Source: Mageeibacillus sp. UBA4314 (GTDB taxonomy: Bacteria; Bacillota; Clostridia; Saccharofermentanales; Saccharofermentanaceae). Taken from it: a DNA stretch of 64,000 nt. The stretch spans positions 1 to 64,000 of the forward strand of contig DGUI01000037.1 of NCBI GenBank assembly GCA_002394605.1. Direction: 5' to 3'. The notes below the pieces were generated by a model. The model did no database searches. It worked only from the letters and a program-made list of their open reading frames with translations, and was not told the origin of the DNA. Below are positions 7,550 through 17,268 of the stretch, one piece after another. Position 1 is the stretch's first letter, and every line of letters begins with the position of its first letter. The translations under genes and the position numbers were made by a program.

Positions 7550-9481
7550 TCAGGAGATATCAGCGCCGGGCTTGATATCGTCAGCAAACTCAACGACTCT
7601 GAACTTATCACCGTCCCTGACTGACATGATCATGCCGTTGGACTCAAAGCCCATCATCTTACGGGGCTCCAAGTTAACGATCATTGCCAGCGTCTTGCCG
7701 ATGAGGTCCTCAGGCTTATAGTATTTGGCAATACCCGAGAGCACCTGTCTCTCGCCGAAACCGTCATCAACGATGAACTTCAGGAGCTTATCCGACTTAG
7801 GGACCTTCTCGCACTTCAACACCTTAACAGCCCTCAGATCCAGCGCTGCGAAATTATCAAACTTCGTCAGTTCCTTCAAAGGCTCCTCCGGAAGTTCTCT
7901 CTTGGGAGCACTCATTGCATCGAGTTCAGCTAATTCCTTCTCCACGTCTATCCTCGGGAAGAGTACGGGACCCTTCTTAACTGTAACATCAGCAGGAAGA
8001 CCGTGCTTAACCGATGCATCTTCCCACTTTGTGTTCGCATCCGAAGCACCGATCTGCTCATAGATCGCAGGAGCCGTGTTAGGCATTGCAGGAGACAGAA
8101 GTATCGTGCATCTCCTGATCGCATCCAGCAGGTTATAAAGAACGGCTGCCAGCCTCGGCTTCTTCGCATCGTCCTTAGCCAGTACCCAAGGCTCGTTCTC
8201 GTCAATATATTTGTTTGCCCTGGCGATGACTCTGAAGATCCTCTCCAGCGCATCAGCAATGTGGAAGCTCTCGTAATTCTCCTCAACATAAGAGGGAAGC
8301 CCGTCAAGCTGTGCGAGCAGATCGCCGTCGGCATCAGTAAATTCCTTATCTGCAGGAAGCGTCCCGTCGAAATACTTGATGGCCATCGCCACAGTCCTCG
8401 ACACCAGATTACCCAGGTCATTAGCCAGATCGGAATTAATCCTGTTGAACATCATCTCATTGTTGTAAGGACAGTCGGAACCGTAAGGCATCTCTCTCAG
8501 CAGGTGATACCTCAGTGCATCAACACCATACCTGTCAGCCAGAATGAACGGATCGATGACATTGCCCGAAGACTTGCTCATCTTGCCCCCGCCGAAAGTG
8601 ATCCACCCGTGTCCGTAGATCTTCTTCGGCAACGGTACATCCAGCGCCATCAGGATCGCCGGCCAGATCAGCGAATGGAACCTTACGATCTCCTTAGCCA
8701 TGACATGAATGTCAGCCGGCCAGTACTTGTCAAAATCATCATATGCATCGTTCATGAAGCCCAGTGCCGTGATATAGTTTGACAGTGCGTCAACCCACAC
8801 GTACACAACATGCTTCTCATCGAAAGTAACCGGGATCCCCCACTTGAAGCTCGTCCTCGACACACAAAGATCCTGAAGTCCCGGGTCGATAAAGTTGCTG
8901 ATCATCTCATTGACCCTGGTCTTCGGATTAAGGAAGTTCTTCTCCTCATCAAGCAGCAGTTCCTTCAACTTAGGACCAAACTCCGACAGCTTAAAGAAGT
9001 ATGCCTCCTCGCTTGCATCAGTAACATCCCTTCCGCAGTCAGGGCACTTGCCGTCCACAAGCTGGCTCTCGGTCCAGAAAGACTCACACGGTGTGCAATA
9101 CTTGCCCTTATACTCGCTCTTGTAGATGTAGCCCCTGTCATAGAGCTCCTTAAAGATATTCTGAACAGCCTTAACATGATAGTCGTCGGTTGTCCTGATG
9201 AACCTGTCGTAAGTGATCCCGAGCCTCTCCCAAAGCTTCTTAAAATTAGCAACTATGTCGTCGACATACTCCTTGGGAGTGACGCCCTCTTCCTGGGCCT
9301 TCTTCTCTATCTTCTGTCCGTGCTCATCAGTTCCCGTCAGGAACATTACATCATACCCCTGCATTCGCTTCATCCTGGATACGCAGTCGCAAGCGAGCGT
9401 AGTATAGCAATGACCGATGTGCGGGTTCCCCGACGGATAGTAGATCGGGGTCGTGATGTAAAATTTCTTACTGTCAGACAT
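7550..9481 (-). CDS. metG: Methionyl-tRNA synthetase
   Basis: 643 residues, the Firmicutes long form. The HIGH motif appears as NPHIGHCYTT and the KMSKS loop as KMSKSSGNVIDP. A zinc-binding knuckle CTPCESFWTESQ...CPDCGRD lies near residue 130. A C-terminal OB-fold tRNA-binding domain (DLRAVKVLKCEKVPKSDKLLKF) occupies the last ~110 residues. It charges tRNA-Met in the cytoplasm. First gene of the metG-tatD-hypothetical-yhaM operon. Confidence 0.97.
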   Translation of the reverse strand: MSDSKKFYITTPIYYPSGNPHIGHCYTTLACDCVSRMKRMQGYDVMFLTGTDEHGQKIEKKAQEEGVTPKEYVDDIVANFKKLWERLGITYDRFIRTTDDYHVKAVQNIFKELYDRGYIYKSEYKGKYCTPCESFWTESQLVDGKCPDCGRDVTDASEEAYFFKLSEFGPKLKELLLDEEKNFLNPKTRVNEMISNFIDPGLQDLCVSRTSFKWGIPVTFDEKHVVYVWVDALSNYITALGFMNDAYDDFDKYWPADIHVMAKEIVRFHSLIWPAILMALDVPLPKKIYGHGWITFGGGKMSKSSGNVIDPFILADRYGVDALRYHLLREMPYGSDCPYNNEMMFNRINSDLANDLGNLVSRTVAMAIKYFDGTLPADKEFTDADGDLLAQLDGLPSYVEENYESFHIADALERIFRVIARANKYIDENEPWVLAKDDAKKPRLAAVLYNLLDAIRRCTILLSPAMPNTAPAIYEQIGASDANTKWEDASVKHGLPADVTVKKGPVLFPRIDVEKELAELDAMSAPKRELPEEPLKELTKFDNFAALDLRAVKVLKCEKVPKSDKLLKFIVDDGFGERQVLSGIAKYYKPEDLIGKTLAMIVNLEPRKMMGFESNGMIMSVRDGDKFRVVEFADDIKPGADIS

Positions 9482-9587
9482 GATAAGCCTCCGTTTGTTT
9501 AATAAGTAACCAATTGATTATAATGCGAAGGCGCAAGTTTTTCAAATATGAGGGGGTTGGAGGGGTGTAATGCCATGGCGTGGCAAA

Positions 9588-9640
9588 AATTCTCTAATAT
9601 CGTGCACGAAGGAGCTTGTCGTGCAAAAAAATAGAGAATT
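9588..9640. repeat. Hairpin repeat unit (TTCTCT / GTGCACGA type), copy 1
   Basis: Outer arms AATTCTCTA and TAGAGAATT, inner arms CGTGCACGA and TCGTGCA, with a central loop of about 8 bases. Each outer and inner arm pair is complementary, giving one interrupted hairpin of about 53 bases. A second copy follows at 9648-9701, and two more lie at 40473-40528 and 40536-40591. Confidence 0.75.
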
Positions 9641-9647
9641 ATCAACT

Positions 9648-9701
9648 GAATTCTCCATTTTCGCGCACGAGACCGCCTGCCGTACAGAAAAATAGAGAAT
9701 C
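9648..9701. repeat. Hairpin repeat unit (TTCTCT / GTGCACGA type), copy 2
   Basis: Outer arms GAATTCTCC and TAGAGAATC, with inner arms CGCGCACGA and CGTACAG that are degenerate. Tandem with the unit at 9588. The pair fills the gap between metG and the nuclease-like gene and ends just before that gene's stop codon. Confidence 0.65.
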
Positions 9702-9715
9702 TTCCCACGGTCACA

Positions 9716-10504
9716 TCACTCCTTCCACCCGCTGATGAATCCCGGGGGAAAAACAATATCATCAATCCCCGCCATCACGGCAAGCTTAACCTGAGTCTCA
9801 AATACATCTGCATAGAATGAACTTGCATCAGCTATATCAACAAATATAATGTCTTTGCTGATCCTGAGTCCCAGATCAAGATAGCTTTTGTGGCGGTTGA
9901 CTGATCTGTTTGCATATTTGATCCTGTCAAGCGCGCCGTTTATCTCGATGCCGATACAACGCTCCTGTTCAGGCACCTTAAAAGTAATGTCGGGATATAG
10001 CATGCCAAACGGATCGTTCCCTACCGCTATCTCGATCTTGTATTCATAGCCAAACTTTTCAAGGATAATGCACCCGAGCATCTCATTCTTGGAACGGAGC
10101 AGGTGACCTTTGTATTCGATCGGATGTTCTATCGGGACCGGATTTGCCCCTTCGGCAGCACTGTCAAAAAACTCCGAAGTGAAGATGGAACGTACTGTTT
10201 TCTTAAGAGGATACTTAAGTTTGCGGGGTGCACATTTACATATCAGATTCCATTCTTCAGTCAGTGCGTTCAATTTATTGCAGAGGTCCTGGTATTCACT
10301 GATCAATACAGCATAACATTCTCCATTCGCTGTATCTGTATAAAGCCTCTTCTTGTTATACGCATTAATACTGCCATCTAATGGATCATATGTAACATAC
10401 ACGACCGGACGCGTACGGTATATACCGAAGTGCCCGTGCGGTAATTCGGCGATCCTTTTCTCATAGTAACTGATCAATAATTCATATTCTTTTAAGTTTT
10501 CCAT
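9716..10504 (-). CDS. Uncharacterised protein with a PD-(D/E)XK nuclease-like region
   Basis: 262 residues with no recognised named family. The second half resembles a restriction-endonuclease-like fold: SKNEMLGCIILEKFGYEYKIEIAV, then YPDITFKVPEQERCIGIEING (candidate acidic D-x-E core), then a helix with HKSYLDLGLRISKDIIFVD. This order is shared by small clostridial proteins annotated as nuclease-like. It has no signal peptide. Catalytic activity is not proven. It is flanked by hairpin repeats at the 3' side and an AT-rich hairpin at the 5' side, which fits an accessory gene. Confidence 0.6.
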   Translation of the reverse strand: MENLKEYELLISYYEKRIAELPHGHFGIYRTRPVVYVTYDPLDGSINAYNKKRLYTDTANGECYAVLISEYQDLCNKLNALTEEWNLICKCAPRKLKYPLKKTVRSIFTSEFFDSAAEGANPVPIEHPIEYKGHLLRSKNEMLGCIILEKFGYEYKIEIAVGNDPFGMLYPDITFKVPEQERCIGIEINGALDRIKYANRSVNRHKSYLDLGLRISKDIIFVDIADASSFYADVFETQVKLAVMAGIDDIVFPPGFISGWKE

Positions 10505-10546
10505 GGGGCGATCATACCAACAAAAACGCCCAAAAAACCGAACAAA

Positions 10547-10575
10547 AAATACGAAAATCGGAAAAATCCGTATTT
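10547..10575. other. AT-rich nested hairpin upstream of the nuclease-like gene
   Basis: AAATACG (10547-10553) pairs with CGTATTT (10569-10575), and a smaller CGGA/TCCG stem lies inside. It has a nested design like the other intergenic repeats but a different sequence. It lies between the terminator of the LRR gene and the start of the nuclease-like gene. Confidence 0.4.
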
Positions 10576-10603
10576 TCTCTTTACTCTGCTAAAGACACAA
10601 AAA

Positions 10604-10623
10604 CTGCCCCCAAGCGGGGGCAG
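10604..10623 (-). terminator. Intrinsic terminator of the LRR protein gene
   Basis: CTGCCCCC (10604-10611), loop AAGC, GGGGGCAG (10616-10623), followed on the minus strand by TTTTTGTG. A strong classical terminator about 25 bases beyond the stop. Confidence 0.9.
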
Positions 10624-10648
10624 TAAACAAAACCAAAATCAACCAACC

Positions 10649-12094
10649 TCACGGGTTCTTGCAAACCCCTTTCTTATCGAACTTATAAGTCTTCTTGCCG
10701 ATCTTCTTTGAGCAGCTCTTCAGCATCTTGCCGTTGCTTCCGAAGTAATACCACTTTCCGGACTTCTTCACCCACTTCTTGGTGTAAGCAACACCGGATG
10801 ACTTCAGGTAATATGTATTGCCATTTGTATCATCTTTCCAGCCGGACTTGAGCATGACACCCTTTGAAGAGAAGAGATAATATTTGCCGTCGATCTTCTT
10901 GGCGTTGACTTTTGCAACCTTGACATCTGAATCATATTTGCTCTTTACAAAGTAATACCATTTCTTATTGATCTTCTTCCAGCCGCTCCACTTAACTTTG
11001 CCATCGGCATTCATGTAATACCATTCGCCGCGGATCTTGCCCCAGGTGCCAGTCTTTTTGACCTTGACCTTACACGTCTTGTCTACCCAGAGGTCTGCGT
11101 ACATAAGCGTATTCAACGGGAAAGAATAATGGTAAACAGTCTTGTCTCCGCTGTCACTGTATTTCTTGTTATGGCGGTATGTAATCTTGAGTGCAGGACA
11201 ATTTTCAAGATTAATGCTCGTCAGTTTATTATGTGAACAGTCAAGACTCTGAATATTCTTGTTGAGTGTAAGGCTCGACAGATTATTGCTGCCGCACCAG
11301 AGCCTCATGAGCTTGCTGCATTTCGATACGTCCAGTTTTGTCAGCTGATTGCTGTCGCAGACCAAGACCAAGAGCTTTGTGCATGCACTTACATCAAGAC
11401 TCGTGATTGCATTTGAACTGCAGTACAGATCCTCGAGTTTTGCGTTAGTGCTCAGATCGAGTTCCGTTAAATGATTCACCTCGCACCAAAGGTATACGAG
11501 TCCTGTACAGCCCTTAACCGTCAGCGAGGTCAATTCATTGCCATTGCATGTTAATCCTACCAGCTTTGTATTACTTCCAAGATCCAGTGAAGTGATCTTG
11601 TTCTCTGAACAATTCAGTTTTTTGAGAGGCGTGCAGGCTGACACATCCAGCTTTGTAAGCGAATTGTTCTCGCAGTTGAGTGTCGTCAGTTTTGAGTTTC
11701 TGCTTACGTTCAGGCTCGTCAGCTTGTTGCCCTGGCAGTAAAGAGTCTTAAGTTCAGTATTCTTGCTCAAATTGAGGCTCGTGATATTATTGCCTGCCAC
11801 ATTGATCTTCGTTAATGCCGTGAGATACTCGACACCGGACATATCTGAAATCTTGCTGTCAAAGTCTTCCTCGATACAATCGTATACAATGCTCTTCGCC
11901 TTGCTTATCTCTTCGTCATTCAGGTAGCCGTTGCCATCGGTATCAAAATTAGCTTTTACATACTGCCTTAATGTCGAGTCTGAGAATCTTTTATTGATAT
12001 CCACACCATTATTGGCCGCAAACACACTTCCGCCCAATACACCCATCACCATGACCGCCGTTATGATGCCGGAACCGATCTTCTTAATGCCCAT
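10649..12094 (-). CDS. Secreted leucine-rich-repeat protein with wall-binding repeats
   Basis: 481 residues. It has a signal peptide ending near SVFAAN, then an EF-hand-like calcium loop (DTDGNGYLNDEE). About ten 20-residue leucine-rich repeats follow, of the short bacterial type (LTSLNVSRNSKLTTLNCENN). The last ~170 residues are aromatic choline-binding/glucan-binding-type repeats (KKWYYFVK, GNTYYLKSSG, GKWYYFGSNG). The final 55 residues, ending KKTYKFDKKGVCKNP, closely match the end of the transglutaminase at 35750-38143. It is probably a wall-associated surface protein in protein or host binding. It has its own terminator. Confidence 0.85.
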   Translation of the reverse strand: MGIKKIGSGIITAVMVMGVLGGSVFAANNGVDINKRFSDSTLRQYVKANFDTDGNGYLNDEEISKAKSIVYDCIEEDFDSKISDMSGVEYLTALTKINVAGNNITSLNLSKNTELKTLYCQGNKLTSLNVSRNSKLTTLNCENNSLTKLDVSACTPLKKLNCSENKITSLDLGSNTKLVGLTCNGNELTSLTVKGCTGLVYLWCEVNHLTELDLSTNAKLEDLYCSSNAITSLDVSACTKLLVLVCDSNQLTKLDVSKCSKLMRLWCGSNNLSSLTLNKNIQSLDCSHNKLTSINLENCPALKITYRHNKKYSDSGDKTVYHYSFPLNTLMYADLWVDKTCKVKVKKTGTWGKIRGEWYYMNADGKVKWSGWKKINKKWYYFVKSKYDSDVKVAKVNAKKIDGKYYLFSSKGVMLKSGWKDDTNGNTYYLKSSGVAYTKKWVKKSGKWYYFGSNGKMLKSCSKKIGKKTYKFDKKGVCKNP

Positions 12095-12276
12095 TCGAGT
12101 ATCCCCCTTTCGAACTGCAAGTATACCTGTATTATATCACGGGGAATATGTCCAAAGCGTAAACTTATACCGCTCGCGACTTCACAAATACCATCCGCGA
12201 CAACAACCTTGCAAATAAAACTTACTAATGGCAAACTTATCATGGCAAACATAGGTGGTTACATGGGGGTAGCAAT

Positions 12277-13026
12277 ATGCTGGAAGTAAAAAACGTCACC
12301 AAGAAGTATGGCAAGAATCTCGCGTGCGATGATGTGTCTTTCACGCTGGAACCCGGGACTCTTACGGTCCTGCTGGGTCCTAACGGAGCAGGCAAGAGCA
12401 CGATCATAAAGTCGATCATCGGCTTTCTTAAGTACAACGGATCGATCACGATAAACGGTATCAACAACAAGACCACAGAGGCGCGCAAATACCTGGGTTA
12501 CATCCCGGAGATGCCGTCGCTTTATCCCACTCTCACAGTCATCGAGCACATGGAGTTCATCGCCAGAGCGTATAAGCTCACGGACTACAAGGACCGCATC
12601 AACATGCTCCTGGAGAGGTTCGAGCTTGACGACAAGCGCAAGAAGTTCGGCGACGAACTCTCGAAAGGAATGCAGCAAAAGCTCAACCTCTGTTTAGGGC
12701 TTCTCCCTGACCCTGACATCATCCTCCTTGACGAGCCGATGTTAGGCCTCGATCCTCACGCGATCAAGGAACTCAAGAACTTTATCGAGGAGATGAGAAG
12801 AGCCGGCAAGACAATGCTCATCAGTACCCACATCATCGACAGCGTCGACATGCTCTGGGACAGAACGATAATCATGCAGAACGGCAAGATCCGCGCCAAC
12901 GTCACAAGAGATGAAGTCGAGGGTGCAGGCAAGTCACTGGAGGACCTCTTCTTCGAGGTCACCGAGGGTATCGACAAGAACACCGTTAGCTCCGGTGAAG
13001 GCACAGAGGCAGAAGGAGAATCATAA
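12277..13026 (+). CDS. ABC transporter ATP-binding protein
   Basis: 249 residues. Walker A GPNGAGKST, signature LSKGMQQKLNLCLGL and Walker B PDIILLDEPMLGLD are intact. The weakly conserved signature (SKGM for SGGQ) is common in ABC-2 type exporters of unknown cargo. Its stop overlaps the start of the permease gene by one base, so the two are translated together. The substrate is unknown. Confidence 0.92.
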   Translation: MLEVKNVTKKYGKNLACDDVSFTLEPGTLTVLLGPNGAGKSTIIKSIIGFLKYNGSITINGINNKTTEARKYLGYIPEMPSLYPTLTVIEHMEFIARAYKLTDYKDRINMLLERFELDDKRKKFGDELSKGMQQKLNLCLGLLPDPDIILLDEPMLGLDPHAIKELKNFIEEMRRAGKTMLISTHIIDSVDMLWDRTIIMQNGKIRANVTRDEVEGAGKSLEDLFFEVTEGIDKNTVSSGEGTEAEGES

Positions 13027-14738
13027 TGAAACTGTTCTTATACTATGCCTCACACTCCCTGATCAACACGATCAAGAAGCTCATGAAGACATGGGTATCG
13101 GTCATCCTGATCATGTTCGTTGTTTTCGCGCTGATCGGAGGAATAGCGAGTTTCTTCACTAATGATGACGACAAGGAAGACACATCTGAGCCGTCTGAGA
13201 CAACGATCTCACAAGTGGTTGAAGATGAGACTGAGAGCGTCACAGATGAGATAGCCGAAGAAGATACGATGATAAATATCACCGTCAAGAACGGATTTTT
13301 CTCCGAAATGATGAAGCGATTCGGCGTCACCACCGCGAACATCGTGGACATTGCGATCTCTGCGATCTTTCTGATCGTTCTGGCAACAAATGTCATCAAC
13401 TCCAAGAGTTCAGGCAAGATCTTTCTTCCTGCCGATGTCCCGATGCTGTTTGCAACGCCGATGAAGCCTCAGACAGTGTTAATGTTCAGGCTCACCTGCA
13501 CACTCGGAACATCACTTTTTATCTCGATCTTCATGATCTTCCAGATCCCGAATCTGATACATAACCTGGGTCTTAGCATCTGGGGTGCCGTATCGATCAT
13601 CGTCGTCTACATGATGATCCTGGTCATCAGCACTCTTATCCAGGTCGCATTCTACACTATTACATCAAAACTCAAGAACGGTGCAGCCAATATCAACATA
13701 TTCATGATCGGATTCTACGGACTTATCGGTCTGGGATTTGTCGCCTACATGACGATCTCCAAGCTGGATGTCCCGACGGCATTGTTCAATTATTTCGCAA
13801 GTCCTTCCACCCACTGGATACCTTTCTGGGGCTGGCTTAGAGGCATCTCATACAATGCGATCAACGGCAACACATCTATGTCGGTAATCTATCTCAGCCT
13901 CTTCATCGTATCCTGTATACTCATCATGATCTTCATCTGGAAAATGAAAGCAGATTTCTACGAGGACGCCATGTTCGCCACAGAGCGAAAAGCAGAACAG
14001 ATAGACAACGCCAAACGCGCATCATCCGGTGCCACGATCATCCGCGACAAAGAGCGCAAGGCTTCCCTCGACCGTACCGGTTTCCATTTCGGCAACGGTG
14101 CGAACGTCTTCTTCTTCAAGGCCGTTTTCAACAGGTTCAGATTCGCAAAGCTGAAGATCTTCTCTGGCACGATGATCATCTATACTCTGGTGGCAGGTGT
14201 CATCTCATACATCGCAAGAAGCAGCAATATGAATGACCCGTTCTGGATCCCCACAGCTGCCCTGGGCATCATGGCCTTCTACAGGACTTTGGGTGACCCC
14301 ATAAGGGAAGACACGTCCAGAGAATTCTTCATCCTCATCCCGGAGCGTCCCTACACCAAGATCCTGTACTCTCTCCTGGGATGTCTGACAGTCTCCGCCA
14401 TCGATCTCATCATTCCGATGATCGTTGCAGCAGTAATGCTCGGAACAAGCCCGTTAACAGTAATCGTCTGGTTCATGTTCATCCTGTCAGTCAGCTTCTT
14501 CGCCACGACAGTCGGAACATTTATCTCACTGTCTGTTCCCGGTGATTCAGGCTCACAGATCAAGGTGTTCGTGCAGATCATGTTCCTTTACTTCGGTATG
14601 GGTCCGTCAGCCGTAGTCATCATCCTCGGCATCGTATTGAACGCTCTGCCGGTCGCACTGGCAATCGGAGTTCTGATGAATGTGACGACAGGATTCCTGG
14701 TATCGCTACTGCTCCCGTTGTTCCTGGGGAGAAGGTAG
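13026..14738 (+). CDS. ABC transporter permease (ABC-2/exporter type)
   Basis: 570 residues with about ten membrane helices in two groups separated by a cytoplasmic stretch with many charged residues (AERKAEQIDNAKRASS... region near 330-350). After the first helix there is an acidic extracytoplasmic segment (DDDKEDTSEPSETTIS). It pairs with the ATPase gene just upstream. No cargo can be deduced. The ~500 bases beyond its stop hold repeats rather than a further operon gene. Confidence 0.85.
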   Translation: MKLFLYYASHSLINTIKKLMKTWVSVILIMFVVFALIGGIASFFTNDDDKEDTSEPSETTISQVVEDETESVTDEIAEEDTMINITVKNGFFSEMMKRFGVTTANIVDIAISAIFLIVLATNVINSKSSGKIFLPADVPMLFATPMKPQTVLMFRLTCTLGTSLFISIFMIFQIPNLIHNLGLSIWGAVSIIVVYMMILVISTLIQVAFYTITSKLKNGAANINIFMIGFYGLIGLGFVAYMTISKLDVPTALFNYFASPSTHWIPFWGWLRGISYNAINGNTSMSVIYLSLFIVSCILIMIFIWKMKADFYEDAMFATERKAEQIDNAKRASSGATIIRDKERKASLDRTGFHFGNGANVFFFKAVFNRFRFAKLKIFSGTMIIYTLVAGVISYIARSSNMNDPFWIPTAALGIMAFYRTLGDPIREDTSREFFILIPERPYTKILYSLLGCLTVSAIDLIIPMIVAAVMLGTSPLTVIVWFMFILSVSFFATTVGTFISLSVPGDSGSQIKVFVQIMFLYFGMGPSAVVIILGIVLNALPVALAIGVLMNVTTGFLVSLLLPLFLGRR

Positions 14739-14937
14739 GGGATGTGGAGATATTCACAGCATTGTTTGGATTTCTCCTCAATTAACCCATTTCTCAAGTA
14801 TAGATAACTCACCTAATCAGATCATTCCAAATAATCCATCCAAATGGTTCTTCACGTTTCCCTTGAGATTAGCATAGGGCACTGTACCTGCTGTCAACTT
14901 ACAACCTGTATGCGAGAGTTTGTGGACTTGGGATTGC

Positions 14938-15062
14938 TTCATAACAAAAAGGGCATTTCTTCATAACTTTGCTATGAAAAATCTCGATTTTGTTATGAAT
15001 CATAACAAATAGCATTTTTTTCATAGCATTGCTATGAAAAAACAGTGATTTTGCTATGAAAA
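14938..15062. repeat. Two tandem 62-63-bp double-palindrome units (CATAACA/CATAGCA type)
   Basis: Unit one (14938-14999) runs from TTCATAACAAA through TTCATAAC and GCTATGAA to TTTTGTTATGAA. Unit two (15000-15062) runs from TCATAACAAA through TTTCATAGCA and TGCTATGAAA to TTTTGCTATGAAAA. Same family and spacing as 868-993 and 1077-1139, and again in tandem. No gene is seen in the rest of the 14739-15236 gap. Confidence 0.8.
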
Positions 15063-15236
15063 TCCAAATAACCCCATAATAAGCTTCCGCAGCTATCCGT
15101 GAAGAACCAACCAAATTACATGTAACCGTACATGCTAACACTCTCACATGTACTTACACCTGATCAATAACCTGTTCTGAAGCGATACTCTTAAACTCTG
15201 CTCCACCATCCGGGTCGATATACCATATATCTCCCC

Positions 15237-17255
15237 TCACTTCTCCTCCCTCACATGGGCCATCAGGAAGTCGCTGATACTGAAGTCTTTCTCGTAGATG
15301 AAATCCATCGCATATGATCTTCCCTTCTCCTCATCATACAGGGTCGAGAAGGCATCAACGTATTTCAGGATCAACCTGGCACTGAGGTTCGTCTTATCAT
15401 CCTTATGGATGTCATATTCAAAGCCCTTGTCTGAGAATCCGATCCTCATGTAATCGGGCAGGAATGATACGAAGATATTGATGTCGCCCACATCTGCGTA
15501 GGCGTTTATTATTCTCTCTGTCAGGAACTCCTCAACGCACAGTGTGATCTCAGATGTCCTCTTGTGATCAAAGCCGATGGCGGATGCGATATTCTCTATC
15601 ATCGCCGTGAAGGGCACGATATTGTAAGCTGTGTTCTTGAGGGTGCAGCGCAGGATGACTTCACCGTGTTCCAGGCTCTCCTTGATGTTCATTTCGATGA
15701 GACGGCGGATCATGTCAGCTTTGAGAGAACGCTGGTCGATCTTGTTGTTGGGGTTGAGCGGGAAAGCGTCATAAACGAAGATGTGCGACGGGATCTTGAA
15801 TGGTGAGAGTGTCTTCTTGAGTTCTTTCTTTACTTCTTTCTCATCGAACTTATCGGGATCAAAACAAGTGACGCATGCCTCTACGCTCTCGCCGAAGACA
15901 GGGTGAGGGGCACCAAGGACCTTAGCCTCGCGGATGTTGTCCAGTGCGGACAGGCTCTTCTCAACTTCAAGTGGTGATATGTTCTCACCGCCCCTGATTA
16001 TTATATCCTTGATCCTGCCGACGAGATAAAGGAAATCTTCATCATCAATGAAGCCCATGTCACCGGTGTGCAGATAGCCGTCATCGTCGAAGGGCTGGGC
16101 CTCCTTGGGGAGACCATAGTACCCCTTGGACAGATTACCGTGGTCTTTGATCACAACTTCTCCGATCTCACCTCTCTTCAGGAGATTGCCGTTTACATCC
16201 ATGATGCAGACATCCTTACCGGGATATATTCTGCCCGTAGCCTTGGATCTCTTATCCATGCTGTCAGTAACACGTGGGATGGCGATAATTCCGGATGCCT
16301 CTGTCTGACCATATCCGTTTATGAAGCTTGCATTCTTATATGCGGACTCGATACGCAGGAACTGGGTCTGGGTAAGTCCGGCACCGCCGCCGGACAATCC
16401 CGTGATCTGCTCGGACAGTTTATCCTTGAAGTCCGGGTGTTCCACTATCCTCGTGTGAAGTGTTCCCACGGTAACAAGACGCGTCGCTTTATATGTGTGG
16501 GACATATTAACTATCTTGTCCACATTGAGCTCGCCTATCAGCACAATAGGCCTGCCGTTATGAAGGAAATTCGACGTCGTTATCAGCGCGAAAATATGGA
16601 ACAGCGGGATCGCCACACAAGCAATCTCCTCACTGATACCGGGATTAATCTCATTATAGAAAATACTGTCTCTTACAAGTCCGTACTGCGGAAGCATAAC
16701 AGCCTTGGGCGCGGATGTTGTTCCTGATGTGAAGATGATATAAGCCACGTTATTCTTGCTCTCTTCTTCGCTTATATCGGTGAACTCTCCGAAGCTGTCC
16801 GGAACTGCAACACCGGACAGATCGACTGTGTCCATATCAAGCACTTTATCAGAGGATATGCCGAGTTTACCGGCGACCCTCTCTGCCGCGCCGGCGTCTT
16901 TCTTGGTCAGACTGTTTAGACCGTAGATAAGGTATTTGACATCCGTGTTCTGTGACAGGGTTACTACCTCGTCTTCACTGAGACTGTAATTGATCAATAC
17001 TGCTACGGCACCTCTTCTTATCAGAGCCTGAAAAGCAACATACCAGTTAACTGAATTAAATCCCCACAAAGCCACGTGATCGCCCTTACCGATCCCCATC
17101 TTCTCCAGATATTTATCAAGTTCACCGATCGCTGCCACGAGCCGGGCAAAGGTGTATTCGCCGTTCTCTCCGATTATGGCGGGAAAATCTCCCTTGCCTT
17201 CATCAATCACCTGTCTAAGTGCTCCGTAAAACGAATTCGGTAGTGTTCTCTCCAT
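15237..17255 (-). CDS. AMP-dependent acyl/aryl ligase fused to a GHKL-like ATPase domain
   Basis: 672 residues. Residues ~1-515 are an ANL-superfamily adenylating enzyme: IIFTSGTTSAPKAV (P-loop), GYGQTEASG, YLHTGDMG, VGRIKDIIIRGGENISP and the C-terminal lysine region NPNNKIDQ. Residues ~530-672 resemble an anti-sigma-kinase-type HATPase domain (TSEITLCVEEFLTERIINAY... IGFSDKGFEYDIH). The fusion is unusual. It lies 13 bases after the condensation-like gene and is the last of four co-directional genes. It probably activates a carboxylic acid for the upstream acyltransferase. The role of the C-terminal domain is inferred. Confidence 0.85.
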   Translation of the reverse strand: MERTLPNSFYGALRQVIDEGKGDFPAIIGENGEYTFARLVAAIGELDKYLEKMGIGKGDHVALWGFNSVNWYVAFQALIRRGAVAVLINYSLSEDEVVTLSQNTDVKYLIYGLNSLTKKDAGAAERVAGKLGISSDKVLDMDTVDLSGVAVPDSFGEFTDISEEESKNNVAYIIFTSGTTSAPKAVMLPQYGLVRDSIFYNEINPGISEEIACVAIPLFHIFALITTSNFLHNGRPIVLIGELNVDKIVNMSHTYKATRLVTVGTLHTRIVEHPDFKDKLSEQITGLSGGGAGLTQTQFLRIESAYKNASFINGYGQTEASGIIAIPRVTDSMDKRSKATGRIYPGKDVCIMDVNGNLLKRGEIGEVVIKDHGNLSKGYYGLPKEAQPFDDDGYLHTGDMGFIDDEDFLYLVGRIKDIIIRGGENISPLEVEKSLSALDNIREAKVLGAPHPVFGESVEACVTCFDPDKFDEKEVKKELKKTLSPFKIPSHIFVYDAFPLNPNNKIDQRSLKADMIRRLIEMNIKESLEHGEVILRCTLKNTAYNIVPFTAMIENIASAIGFDHKRTSEITLCVEEFLTERIINAYADVGDINIFVSFLPDYMRIGFSDKGFEYDIHKDDKTNLSARLILKYVDAFSTLYDEEKGRSYAMDFIYEKDFSISDFLMAHVREEK

Positions 17256-17268
17256 ATCTGACCTTCCT

